From contig NC_064761.1 of the NCBI RefSeq assembly GCF_011397635.1, positions 30,049,643 through 30,113,642 of the forward strand: a stretch of DNA of 64,000 nucleotides. Reading direction: 5' to 3'. Below, piece after piece: positions 30,601 through 41,448 of this stretch; position 1 is the stretch's first letter, and every line of letters starts with the position of its first letter. The notes under the pieces were generated by a model. The model did no database searches and had not been told where the DNA came from. It worked only from the letters and a program-made list of their open reading frames with translations. Source of the DNA: Epinephelus fuscoguttatus (Eukaryota > Chordata > Actinopteri > Perciformes > Serranidae). A program made the position numbers and the translations under genes.

Positions 30601-33600
30601 TCACGCTCTATGCCAGGGGTGTCAAACATATTGCTCGTGGCCCAGAACCAGCCCGCCAAAGGGTCCAATCCGGCTACTAGATGACTAGACTAAGAGGTGC
30701 CAGGTTTCAGCAGCAAGTTCAACAATGTGTTGCCTGCTTCATGTGAAATTCTGCTTCAGAGGCTTTTCCACTCCTACCAGAACACAGCTCTCTGATGTAA
30801 CAATGAATACTTACTGTGACCATATTTAAAGATTTTAAACATTGTGCAAAATATTGTCAATCAGCAGCTTCAGTTTAAAACAATCTGTATCAGGAAATGT
30901 ATGGCCATGTAATGACAGTGAGAAGTGGACTCACTGAATGTGGAAAAACTGAGACACACTGTTGAAATTGCACATATTTTTCTTAAGACATCTCAGACTG
31001 TTCGTCTGTTGTGTAATATACTTGTAATTCTTTACACAAAAAAGGGAAAACATTAGAGCTGATGTTACTTATACTGTGGGTTATTGTGCGGTGGTTTTTA
31101 TTGGTCAGTCCCATCTAAGAGATGAACTAGAATGAGTTTGACACACCTGCTCTATGCCCTGCTATGGTGAACCAAAGTACACATGAAGCAGAAGAAAAGT
31201 GTGTGCACACAAAAACACACACAAAAAACCCTCCACCAAAACAAAACAGTACAACCCACCCATTCCTTACAACCCCCCCTCTGTGCTGCTGCAGAAAGCC
31301 CATGACCACTATCGACATAAACCAACAGCATTTAGACACAAAAGATTCACATTGAGGCGGCACGATGGTGTGGTGGTTAGCACTCTCGCCTCACAGCAAG
31401 AGGGTTGCCGGTTCGATCCCGGGCGTGGGAGCCCTTCTGTGCGGAGTTTGCATGTTCTCCCCGTGTCAGCGTGGGTTCTCCCCGGGCACTCCGGCTTCCT
31501 CCCACAGTCCAAAGACATGCAGATTGGGGACTAGGTTAATTGGTGACTCTAAATTGTCCGTAGGTGTGAATGTGAGTGTGAATGGTTGTTTGTCTCTGTG
31601 TGTCAGCCCTGCGATAGTCTGGCGACCTGTCCAGGGTGTACCCTGCCTCTCGCCCGATGTAGCTGGGATAGGCTCCAGCCCCCCCGCGACCCTCAAGAGG
31701 ATGAAGCGGTTAGAAGAAGAAGAAGATTCACATTGTTGTGCTGATTTCCTCCTTAATCCCTACTGCACGTATTAAAGTATGTATAAATATTTCAATCGAG
31801 TAAACAGCAAAGCAAGCAAGTGAAAATGCATAAGAGCATGACTGAAAAAGCCAGTTAACCACAAATATTTACAGTAAAACACTTCTTTCACATTTTCTCT
31901 GGTATCTTCTAGGTATTGGTCAAAGCTACAAGACGGAGAAGAAGTTGTACTTACAGTTCATGACTGGGTCCAATTGGCAGACAGACGATTACCAGCTCCA
32001 CGAAATTTATCACTATCGTCACACACACAAGAACAAGGAGAATGACCTAAACATGCCCACACACACACACACACACACACAGTTATTTCACACACACATC
32101 GAATATAACCTCTTGTAATACAAACATTTGGATAGAAATACAGATTTGTACACTACCTATTTACTTACTTTAATGGGCTCAGCCAAACAAAACAAGACCA
32201 GGGCCGATATCTCAATTGCTGTACAAAGCAGACAGGATGATATCTTTAACCCCTACAAAACAAATAAAGTGTCAGCCATCTTAATAACTCCAAATAATTA
32301 GTATTGATTTTGTGTTTTTGATTTTAAAGGCACAGACACATAAGCAAATGACACTGACTGAGCCTATGAATGCCTTAGAGCAGTGGTTCCCAACTGGTGG
32401 GTCGCGGTCCAAAAGTGGGTTGTGGGTCCATTCTGAATGGACCCTCTTTACACTAAAGAAACCCTATTTATTATATCTAATTTCTTTTAATATATCCACT
32501 GAAATCTCACACACTTTTTAATTCTGTAATTACCTCTCCATATAATTTTAATTGTTAGTAGCGGGGTCTGCCATTTCAGCACCAGATTCAAATTACCTTC
32601 CTATGCATGAGGGAGTCACAGGAAACATTACGAGACTGCGGGATGATGACAACCAAAAACAGTCACAACAGCAGCACAAGTTCTCCAACTCATGCCTTAC
32701 CTTATTTGGATGAGAACAGAGGCTGTTAACGAGGGTGGTCATGGTCATTAACATAGTAGGTAGTTCCTGATAAGAGAGAGAGAAATGAAAATGAATAATC
32801 TGGCTTTTTTTTTTTGGCAGGACTATGTGTAATGACATCTACTGGGTGTGACATGAGTTTTTAAATACCGTACCATTCTGAGTAGCACCAGCACGCTTCT
32901 GAAATTCATCACTGAAGTACCTACTCCCTGAAGAAGTTAAGAGACACATTAAAGAGTTGTGTAAATAAAGATGTTGAAGTTTATATATTAATGCATAGAT
33001 TTGGCGCAATGTCAAAAATAAATCAATCAAGTTCGCTTTTGCGTCCGTCCTTACCTTAAATAGGTCTAAAAGTCCGGGCCTTTGAGTGGTCGTGCTTGGT
33101 CCTGCAGTAGTTAGATTTATAGTATTAGAATCAGGCTCACTTGTACTACTTGATGTTGTAGTACTTACAGCAGTACTTGGCATTGTAGTACCTCTTGTAG
33201 TACTTGGCTTTGTAGTCTCTGTTGTAGTACTTGGTGTTGTAGTCTCTTTTGTAGTACTTGGCATTGTAGTCTCTTTTGTAGTACTTGGCGTTGTAGTCTC
33301 TGTTGTAGTACTTGGTGTTGTAGTCTCTTTTGTAGTACTTGGCATTGTAGTCTCTGTTGTAGTACCTGGTGTTGTATTTTTTATTGTAGTCATTGGTGTT
33401 GTGTCATCCGGTAAGGGTGTGGTGGGTGAAGGTAAAGTGACATTAAATATCGCCACATTCCAGAATCTGCTGAAAGACTCAACAAATGTGACTCTGAAAC
33501 ATATCAGACAGGCACAGATGTTAATGTCAATCATTTTGCTCTGGAGAGTATAGTAATTTTGACTTTTGGAGGTCAGTCAAAGCGTATGAATACCTAAAAT

Positions 33601-34781
33601 CGATATCTGTGATGTCTTGTCCGCCTGCCGTCCAGTTAACTTGAATCGAAGTCTTTCTTTGATTGTTTCTTTGAGAAACAGCCTGGCCCTGAGGAGAGAG
33701 ACACAAGTAAAGAAACATCCACATGAGGGCTCGATAAGGCTTTAATCTTCAATTTCCACTTCATGTTCGTTTCAAGAGTTTGAAAAATGAAGCCAGTACG
33801 GAAGTGCCGAAAACTGCAGTTTTTTGAATGCTTGCTAGAGGCAAGTTTATCCCCATAGACACCCATGTTATTAAAATGCCCAACTTTACAGCAGAAATAA
33901 ACACGTTTACAGCCTGATACAAAAGATTATGGTCTCTACATGTCATTTCACCCCATTTTATTAAGACTTAAAGCTATGCGTAATTAAAGGTAGACCACTT
34001 TTGATAACAGGCTGTGTGCCAATAGTTTCCTCAATTTCTCAGTCAGATCCACCCCTTGCTCATCCACAGCTCAATCCTTTTGCCCAGATATGGTCACCTC
34101 TGGCTCCCAAAACTAACCAAGATGGCGACGGCCAGATTGTCAAACTCGAGGCTTCAAAATGGGTGTCCACAAACCAATGGGTGACGTCAATTAAAATCGT
34201 TGATTAAAATAGAAATGAGAAATGTGAATCTTCAACTAATCAATTCAATGCGCATTTATTACCTCTAATCATTTTGAAATGGAATGGTTACTTACTGGTA
34301 TATTATGGCATTTCAGGAGTCGAGTCTTATCAGATTCAAGCAAGATGAAATTTCCAACAGGATGTTCTGTGCCGTACGTCCAAGCCTCCAACATAAACCC
34401 CCTGAACTCTGCAGATTGATTTCTTTTGAGAGTCACTGGACAATGGTTTTAAGGTTCATTAGTGCGACACGATGGGACAGAAAATAAAGACAGATATTAG
34501 TAATAACCTTGCACTTGGTGAATAACCACCGCAACAAAGACTGATAAACAAGCTTTCAAGAAAAGGGATCCAGTAGTCTCTTTACCTTTGATAGGGTCTC
34601 CCTTTTGGCTGTAGGTTAAAGTCATCGTAAAGGGCAGTTCAGTGTTCTGAGGCACATATTGCACCCCATCTCTACTCCTGTGGTTAACGAACATATTTCC
34701 ACATGAATCTGGGAAGAAACCACTTGCGTACCCATGCACTTTTGTGACGACGTTAAGACCAATCAAAATCCACAACCACAT
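27660..34781 (-). CDS. Reeler-domain, mucin-stalk, multi-pass membrane protein
   Basis: Twelve coding exons join with matching phases: 34586-34781, 34296-34435, 33594-33688, 33055-33493, 32874-32927, 32701-32766, 32169-32252, 31955-32046, 30322-30380, 28051-28221, 27905-27948 and 27660-27776; about 518 aa. Residues 1-17 are a signal peptide; 18 to about 160 a Reeler domain (YASGFFPDSCGNMF, EFRGFMLEAWTYG, KTRLLKCHNIP, SIQVNWTAGG, FRVTFVESFSRFWN; Cys27 and Cys108 are likely paired). About 165-285 is a Thr/Pro/Ser stalk of 9-residue repeats (ETTTPSTTT) plus NXT sites. From 290 to the end there are about five hydrophobic segments (near 333-354, 359-384, 394-416, 428-449, 488-512) and a basic loop near 470-485. 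A 5' UTR acceptor (TTTTACAG) abuts the ATG, so an upstream non-coding exon is expected. The Reeler part resembles ferric-chelate reductase 1 (FRRS1) proteins, but DOMON and cytochrome b561 with its haem histidines are absent. Function unknown. Confidence 0.8.
28541..29575 (+). repeat. Unnamed dispersed repeat, copy 2 (longest)
   Basis: Starts AAAACTAGTCCATACC and ends near a (CA)n run and GTCATTATATAGTAAGAT. It contains all blocks of the copies at 24967 and 36097. The TATAGCGCC motif occurs twice and the TTTCACATGGATTGACCA block appears near each end, so the element has internal direct-repeat structure. A shorter frame seen on the minus strand in copies 2 and 3 is not conserved well enough to be a gene. 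Confidence 0.8.
29890..29984. repeat. Repeat block shared with 25.7 kb
   Basis: AAACTAATAATCATTTATGAAGC followed by GCCTTGTGGACACTAAC occurs here and at about 25687-25732. It ends with the TCATTATATAGTAAGATCA block that also ends copy 2 of the dispersed repeat. It is probably part of the same mobile family. Confidence 0.55.
31355..31722 (+). mobile_element. tRNA-derived SINE with target-site duplication
   Basis: tRNA-like head with an A-box-like GTGGTTAGCACTCTCGCC and a B-box GGTTCGATCCC, then a conserved body (GGAGTTTGCATGTTCTCCCC, CTTCCTCCCACAGTCCAAAG) and a 3' end (GATAGGCTCCAGCC, GAAGCGGTTAGAAGAAG). The 13-base AAGATTCACATTG flanks it at 31342-31354 and 31723-31735, proving insertion by target-primed retroposition. 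It lies in intron 8 of the Reeler gene, opposite in orientation to that gene. It looks whole and fairly young. Confidence 0.88.
32054..32082. repeat. (CA)n microsatellite
   Basis: Short CA dinucleotide run in intron 7 of the Reeler gene, just upstream of exon 8 on the minus strand. Confidence 0.8.
32378..32450 (+). mobile_element. hAT-like terminal fragment
   Basis: CAGTGGTTCCCAACTGGTGG followed by GTCGCGGTCCAAAAGTGGG and GGGTCCATTCTGAATGGACC. It matches, partly in inverse orientation, the fragment at 12475-12766. Only one end is clear. Confidence 0.5.
33160..33390 (-). repeat. 27-bp coding minisatellite (mucin stalk)
   Basis: Within exon 4 of the Reeler gene, a unit of about 27 bases (plus-strand core TTGTAGTACTTGG then TGTAGTCTCT) repeats about eight times and encodes a 9-residue Thr-rich unit such as ETTTPSTTT. 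It is a likely site of length variation between individuals. Confidence 0.85.
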
Positions 34782-36096
34782 CTGTAAAACAAAATGTCTT
34801 TCTTCATTAACATGCAGTCACTGGGGATTAATACCTGGGGATGGTGACATCATAATATATACTGAAGTCTCCCAATTTTTAAACAATGCAGTACAGAGCA
34901 ACAATCCCCATACTCTTCATCCAATATACATGTAAACACTGTAAGATTAAAGTCAGCTCTTCAACCTTGTAGCCATTGTGCAATTGCAAATGCAGTTTGC
35001 TAGAATAAAGAGTCAACAATTCATTTCTTTTTGAAATAAAAAAAAACATTTAAACAGTATGAGGCCTAAAGTTAGTTTAGCATTTAGAGATCTCTCTCAC
35101 TGTTTTGATCAAATTCACACTTGGCTTTATGGTGCTGTAAGACCTCACTGGTAAATAATTAACAATATACCCATAGTGACAACTCCTTTTCTCTTACCTT
35201 AAAATATTTGTATACAGTGTCCCATATCATGAAACCACAAGTTAAGATGTCATACAACCAAAGACGCTCAGAACTTTCTGGTTAAGTCTCTAGAAAAGTA
35301 AAGAAATCTTAGGAATGTCTCTGAAGAAAGGGATCCTGCCTCCTGGACAGTCCGGCATGTAGTGTGTGTTAGAGAGAGCAACATAACACCTCAGCAGAAA
35401 GAAGGAGGAAGTTAGAAAGGGCAATCTAAGTGCACGGCTTGAACCCACCCACTGGACAGCTAAATTATAAAGAAAATACAGCTTCCCTTTGCTGCGGCTT
35501 AGACCTGTGTCTCAGAATATTCTCAGGGTTTGAGGGTTTCCCAACAGCATCCAGGTTCTTCAAATGCTCTGGTCTAAAACTACTGCAATCACTCCACACA
35601 GCACAGATCCGAGTCTGCAGTGCTGGGGGAACAGCTGTTGCTTGATGAATGCATCAAATCAAAATAACTGTGAATTCAAAATCAATCCATAATGACACAG
35701 AGAAGTGCTGTTAGCTTCTTTCCTTGGAACGTAATGTAGAATATGCATGTGCTTTGAATTTAAATGTCTATTTAAACAGCCAGGACGTTTTTGTATTTTT
35801 AAGATTTCATCTGTATTTTGCAGTATTGTTTCAGTCAGTCAATCAGTCGATCAGACTTAATTCAACACAAAGTGCTTCACACAATAATACAATAAAACGC
35901 TAGGGGAAGGGGACAGGAAAGGGAAGAAGCTACAGGGCCCTGAAATGCAGCACCTCCAGACTGAGGAACAGTTTTTAACCTACAGCTAATCCTTTTTATA
36001 GCACCTTATTTATCATATTTATCGCATTTTAATGTGTGGGTATGTGAGTGTGTGTTTGGGCAGAGTGAATGGAACAGTTTTTTCTTTTATTAGAGT
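34782..36096. other. Reeler-gene upstream region, no further gene
   Basis: Should contain a non-coding first exon and the promoter of the minus-strand Reeler gene, because the coding start directly follows a splice acceptor. A weak repeat tail is seen at about 35838-35930 (CAATCAGTCGATCAGACTTA then CAAAGTGCTTCACACAATAA). No other coding exon was recognised. Confidence 0.45.
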
Positions 36097-36706
36097 AAAC
36101 TAGTCCATACCCATGGGCAGCTTTGTCACCTTCTACCTATGCCAATCCTCAATCCCTATGTGCAGTTTCACATAGATTGACCACGTCAGTGAGTAGAAAA
36201 ACATGGGGCAGACAGAATGACTGACTGACAGAATGACAAACTGACAGTTTCCATGATTATACCATGACTTAGTCATAACAAAAATTAGAAAAAACAACAA
36301 CATTGGGCCACAGGGGGAGCCACAGCGATCAGTCACATTTTAGCCATTTTTAAGCATTTTTCTGTTGTTATAGCGCCATCCAGTTGCCAATTAGAGTTAC
36401 ATTTCTCCAGCCACCTTGAGGCGTCCTGTTCTACATATCTACCAAGTTTAGTAAAAATCGATATGGCGGTTAGGCCTAGGTAAGAAATTAGCTCTCTAGC
36501 GCCCCCATTTTGTTTGATGGGGTCAATAATGGAGGGGTCCCCTCAGGTTATGTGTGGTCATATGCCTACAAAGTTGCGTGGTGATCCGTGAAACCCTTGA
36601 GATGTTATACACCTTTATGTGATGAGCCACACCCTCCACAATATTCATTGCCTTATAGAAGCTTAGTTTCAGTAAGTTTTCCAACTTTTGCCAAGAGGGA
36701 ACTTAA
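36097..36706 (+). repeat. Unnamed dispersed repeat, copy 3
   Basis: Begins AAACTAGTCCATACCCATGGG and follows copy 2 (28541-29575) block for block up to CCAAGAGGGAACTTA, then stops, so it is 3'-truncated. It lies between the Reeler gene and the chemokine receptor. Confidence 0.8.
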
Positions 36707-36806
36707 TTCAGATTCAATTTACTATTCATTGACATCTCAACCATTTGGCAGTGGCTCATAATAGAAAAACAAAACATGTCGTCAGTTGAAAAAAGTCAAT
36801 GTCGTC

Positions 36807-36812
36807 TTTATT
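36807..36812 (-). terminator. Polyadenylation signal candidate, xcr1
   Basis: AATAAA on the minus strand (TTTATT on plus), about 370 bases past the receptor stop. It is the first canonical signal downstream of that gene that I noticed. Confidence 0.45.
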
Positions 36813-37183
36813 GCACAGAGGGAATAAGAAATGCAAATACATAAGAGAAAACTTACTCTCACAAAAACGAGTGTGTATAATATTAAATGAACTTCATAAT
36901 AAATCATTTTGCACTGTGGACATATATTTACTAAAATGGCTACACGTCCACTGTGACTGATGATATTATTTTACATGGCCATAAAAAACATAGCATCCTT
37001 TCAAAGTGCCGATAAATAAACATATGGAACAATTCAAGTTGCATTGCATGTAAACAAATGATGAAATTTAACACACACAGACACAGCCGTAAACACAAAA
37101 AGTCAGAGTTGAATATTGAGTGCAGCTTGCTACAAATTTTACCAAATGCACACTGGAATTTTGCAGTGCAGCAGGAAATGCAA

Positions 37184-38194
37184 CTAGTACAATGATCCAC
37201 GTGAGAAGTTTTGCATTTTAACCTGCTGTTCTTCAACTGCACTTTGGCGAATGAACATTCGCTGCAGCAGAGACTTCAAATGACTCCTAAACTTCACACC
37301 AACAAATGCATAAAAGACAGGATTCAGACAGCAGTGGGAGAAAGCAATGAGCCGGCACACATAGAACGCATAGTCGAGGTCTATACTTGCATCACAGTCA
37401 TCAAATGGTGCAACCAAATTGTCAGCCATGATCCTCAGAAAGATGACCACATTGTACGGCACCCAGCCGAGGAAGAACACAGCAACGATGCAGAAGACCA
37501 ACTTCACTGCTCTGTTCTTTGTGTGAGATCTTGTTCTTGTGATTCTCCTTAGTATTTGAATGTAGCAGAAAGCCATCACTGTAAAAGCAACCAAGAAGAA
37601 AATATTCTGTTGGGAGATACTGATGTTTTTCCACAGGGTAGAATCATATTCACAGCCCAGGGACTGTGAACCATTGTGGGGAATTGAGACCAGAGAGCTG
37701 TGGAGCAGGGAAGGCATGGCTGCTCCAATGCTGATTATCCACAGTAGGAAAGACACAAAAATCCCAGTGCTGAGTTTTGGTGTGCTCAGGTCAGACAGAG
37801 GGTGGACTACGGCCAGATACCTGTAGATGGTCATGATGGTCAGGAAGAGGATGCTGCTGTAAAATCCAGTGAAGAAGACAAAAGTGACAACTTTGCAGAG
37901 GGCCTCTGAAAACAGCCATCCCCAGATGTGGTAAATTGCCCAGAAGGGGAGACCGATGGTGAAGACGAGGTCAGAGATGGCCAGGTTTAGGATGAAAGTG
38001 TTGGTGAGAGACTTGAGGTTTTCATACATAGCCAGGATTACAAGGACGAGGATGTTTCCCATGAGACTTAGCATGATCACAACAAAGAAGAACACAGGAA
38101 TGAAAATGGATCCAAATTTGACCACCTCAGCTTTTTCGCAGACTTCATCCTCATAGTCAGTGTCATACTGGCTTTCATTGAAAGAGTAATTCAT
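37184..38194 (-). CDS. xcr1: Chemokine receptor, XCR1-like (class A GPCR)
   Basis: Single-exon coding region, 336 aa, the usual size for the family; couples extracellular chemokine binding to G proteins at the plasma membrane. Seven membrane segments are visible. Acidic, Tyr-containing N terminus (YDTDYEDE, possible sulfation) with Cys19; TM1 with GN (MGNILVLVIL); TM2 NLAISDLVF; ECL1 WGWLF; Cys100 and Cys181 for the TM3-ECL2 disulfide; TM6 FFLGWVPYNVV; TM7 NPVFY at 291-295; Ser-rich tail. The DRY position reads YRY (124-126). A changed first residue (HRY) is a trait of mammalian XCR1, and together with fyco1 as neighbour this supports XCR1 rather than CCR or CXCR. The acceptor just upstream of the ATG and a donor at about 38379 show the usual two-exon layout with a non-coding first exon. 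Teleosts have several xcr1 copies; which one is unclear. Confidence 0.85.
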   Translation of the reverse strand: MNYSFNESQYDTDYEDEVCEKAEVVKFGSIFIPVFFFVVIMLSLMGNILVLVILAMYENLKSLTNTFILNLAISDLVFTIGLPFWAIYHIWGWLFSEALCKVVTFVFFTGFYSSILFLTIMTIYRYLAVVHPLSDLSTPKLSTGIFVSFLLWIISIGAAMPSLLHSSLVSIPHNGSQSLGCEYDSTLWKNISISQQNIFFLVAFTVMAFCYIQILRRITRTRSHTKNRAVKLVFCIVAVFFLGWVPYNVVIFLRIMADNLVAPFDDCDASIDLDYAFYVCRLIAFSHCCLNPVFYAFVGVKFRSHLKSLLQRMFIRQSAVEEQQVKMQNFSRGSLY

Positions 38195-39070
38195 TGCTGT
38201 TTAACTGGATCCTAGAAAAGGAAAATGGGATTAGTATATGCATTACTGTAGGTCACTTCTATTCATTTCATTGTTTTAGGCAAATCAACAGAGGAAAAAA
38301 AGAGTTATAACAATGAAAGTATTTTTCCAGAGAGGTTGCACTTAATGTGGAAAAAAAAAACGTAAAAAATGGACCTACCTCTTGCTTGATGGGACTGATA
38401 TGCTGCTGGATGTGACACCTTCTGTTAACTTAAGAGAGAGCTCGACAAGGAGTGGCTTTCATAACCCTGTGACAGATAATGATTTCTGTTCCTATTTCTG
38501 TTCCAATAGCCTGACCTTTCTGTCACAGCTCAGCTGAATTTGTTGATGTGGCTGTTTTTGTGGTCTGAGAACGGAAATTTTCAACTTTCTCATCAAAGAA
38601 AAAAAAAAGTTTAGATCAAGCAAAATATCAGGGTGTGTTCTGCCTTTTAGATTTCATGTTCACTTGAAGAACTTCGCCTAAATCAAATTCTTAATGGAAG
38701 ACACATTTGACATGACGGACTTTGGGGTCCTCCATCAGAAGATTTTGAGCATCAGACACTTAATTTTTTTGTGAATTTAAATGCACCAATTTGTGCCTTT
38801 TCTGCATCAAGGTGTTAAATGTCTTTAATTTTGTCAAAATAAAAATGCACAAGTTTTAAATACTAAGAGGGACATGTCTCAAAAAATGGGGAAGTTTAAG
38901 CAAACCACCTGCATGGCTGTATACCACTAGAGGTAAGGACAAGGATGGGTGTTTTGGTCTGTAGGATGAATCCACACACTTTAAGCGATGCATAATGAAA
39001 CATAAGAAATTAGATTTAAAAGGGGTACTCTAGCATCCCACATTTACCATAATGCAACCAATAGCATATT
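38195..39070. other. xcr1 5' UTR, intron and upstream region
   Basis: On the minus strand an acceptor (TTTTCTAG) lies a few bases before the ATG, and a GTAGGT donor abuts 38379, so the 5' UTR is split by an intron of about 165 bases. The region beyond holds the presumed promoter. No other gene was seen. Confidence 0.5.
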
Positions 39071-39074
39071 TTTT

Positions 39075-39242
39075 CCCCCGTTAAAGGTTTTTTTGGGGGG
39101 AGTTTTTCCTTATCCGCGAGGGTCCAAAGGACAGAGGGATGTCGTATGCTGTAAAGCCCTGTGACGCAAATTGTGATTTGTGATATTGGGCTTTTCAGTT
39201 TCAATCAATCTTATTTATAAAGCCCAATATCACAAATCACAA
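39075..39242. repeat. Dispersed repeat ending in a 24-bp perfect hairpin
   Basis: TTTTTCCTTATCCGCGAGGG to GTAAAGCCCTGTGACGCAAA is a sequence widespread in fish. It runs into TTGTGATTTGTGATATTGGG (arm 39171-39194), which is perfectly mirrored at 39219-39242 by AAAGCCCAATATCACAAATC and two more bases. The loop is 24 bases. Confidence 0.65.
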
Positions 39243-41448
39243 CTTGTCCATGCTGATCACGTAGCATCTTTTCATCAGACCCTCCTTGCATGTTAAATGC
39301 TTGTGTCTTTTAAAATCCAGGCCCAGCCCTAATTAGATTTTTAATAAATGTTTTAATAATTGTTTGAATTAATTATCTATAAATACAGTTTTAAATTATT
39401 ATTGAAAATTAATTTTAATCTTTTAGTCTAAAATCAGTTGTGTTCCCCTTTAAGAAATCAAGCCTCAGTAAAACTAATCAATGATCAAGGGTTGTTCAAT
39501 GTACCACATTAAATGTCAGGGTATTTCACTTGTATTTGTCACACATAACGTTTACAAATCATTAAAGGCAAAAAATGTTTTTAAAGAATTCTTTTGTGGT
39601 GTTTGGGGGTGCAATTGCATTAAATACACTTCAAAGACCTGCAACAAACAACAAAACCACAGGAAAGTAGGACAAGCATTTCTGACTGTCAGTGATCACA
39701 TGACACCTCTGTTTACCCTGGTGCGACAATCAAACTTCAGCTCCAGAATCCCGCCTACCAACCTCATAGCCATTGGCCGGAGGGCTACATGTCGTCCTGT
39801 GATTGGATACTACAACATCAATCACGTCACTTTAAACAAGTTTGTATGCATACATAAACGATTTGGATTGTTATGGACTTGAGTCATATCTGTAGAAGTA
39901 TGTCAAAGTTATTATTCTTTTTTTCTTATTTCACCAGAAACTACCTGGAAACATACTACATCATTTAAATTATCGTTTCTCGGTGATGTCACGGTTATTT
40001 TGAAAATGTCTGTCAGTCACAGCTAAATATAAGGTTACGGCGACAGGTTCAAAAAGCACTTAAGTCGTCTGGAGTAGCTTTAGCTTTAGCCGTGAGCTAT
40101 GTGTTATTGTCTTTGGTTTTTTGATATTATAAAGTAATATTAGCGCTGTAAGAGCATGTAGCTAGTGTTGTAAAACTGTTTTCAAACTGTCGAAACCCAA
40201 CTGACGTTAACTTGGTTAAGTTAGCCGTTAGCTAACAAAACTAATGCTAAACAAAACGTAGAGTGGTTGTTAGCTAACTTTACTACTGTGTGGATGCGTG
40301 TGTACTCAAATACAGGTTGTTCCTGTGCTTTGTCAAAGTGTAACCGCTTTCTTAATCATTATAGTTAGATGTCATGCAACATACTCATGCATGCTTTGTG
40401 TGCTTCCTCAGTTTACCCGGAGTGAGCACCTGTACAGTATTCACTTACCAGAAATACCTGCATTAAATACTTCCTCTGTGAATTTTATAATGTTCAGTTT
40501 AGATGGATGTTTATCAGAGAGATATTGCCTCAACTTCATGTTAAAAATGATGGCCATAATTTAGGGGGGTTGGTGTTTATGGACACCGTGGTTGAAGCAG
40601 CATCTCTCACAACAGATTTTGTGCACACCACATGCAAACCAGTAATCTAATATACAGCATTTTATAATGACTGTTACAGGAATGCATTGACTAAGTTTTG
40701 CACACTGCATGGTTATAGAAAAGCATGGGAATTGTACATTTTTCAACTACAGTATATGTGTCTTTCCTCATGGGTAAACAAAGTAGATTTTAGTGAAGGA
40801 TAACTCTCACTCGAGAGATAATACTTGATAAGATTGGCATTTAGGTTGGTCTGTTTTTACCAGTATCCAGCCAGGTAATTTTCCAGGACACCATTCTTAT
40901 TTGCCTTCAAATATGGATGGTTTAATGATGCGTTACCAACCTGCAAACCAAAAGCTGTGTCCTGATCCACAGTTCAAGAAGTAGGATGTTTGCCTCGTTT
41001 GTTGCTGCTACATTGATTAAATTGCTATGCAACCCCCTGCCCTTTTGGACCATTACTCTTCAGTGACTGAAAAAACTCACAAATACGCATCCCTGTTCAT
41101 AGCTTCATCCATAAATTGTTAAAGTTCTTAATGAGCATTACGAAAACCAACATGCATTGTTCTACAGTAGAATAATAGATGGTCATCAGGAGATCAGAAT
41201 GTGTAAACTGACTTAATTTATTATACAGATCATACACTATCAGATGCAAGTTACTCACCATGAGATCTCTCATTAATGTGACACACATTTGTGTGTATCG
41301 AGTGTGCCCATGTGTAGCCATGAGAGAGTACAGTATGTTGGAGCATTCGTGTCAATCTTTTGTTCCTGACTGCTTCTGATTCTCTGATTCAGCAGACTGG
41401 ATGTGACCCTGTGACCCCTGGTTGCCAGGGAGAGAGAGCGGTGGGGCC
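39243..41448. other. fyco1 upstream region
   Basis: No coding exon is recognised. The fyco1 start codon exon opens at an acceptor (CTCTGATTCAG, ending 41392), so a non-coding first exon must lie upstream, plausibly in the GC-richer stretch around 39.7-40.1 kb. Short frames such as 39481-39882 have no recognisable similarity. Confidence 0.4.

Noticed and set aside
31361-31435. Possible tRNA gene (A-box and B-box like sequences)
   Set aside because: The head continues directly into the SINE body, the cloverleaf is imperfect, and a 13-bp duplication flanks the whole unit, so it is a SINE promoter.
31199-31775. Plus- and minus-strand frames of about 110-136 codons
   Set aside because: They run through the SINE at 31355-31722; such frames recur with every copy of the SINE.
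33086-33553. A Val-rich 155-codon plus-strand frame
   Set aside because: It is the antisense of the Thr-rich mucin exon of the Reeler gene.
40298-40564. An 88-codon plus-strand frame upstream of fyco1
   Set aside because: No family resemblance, no acceptor or donor in a suitable place, and not in frame with fyco1.
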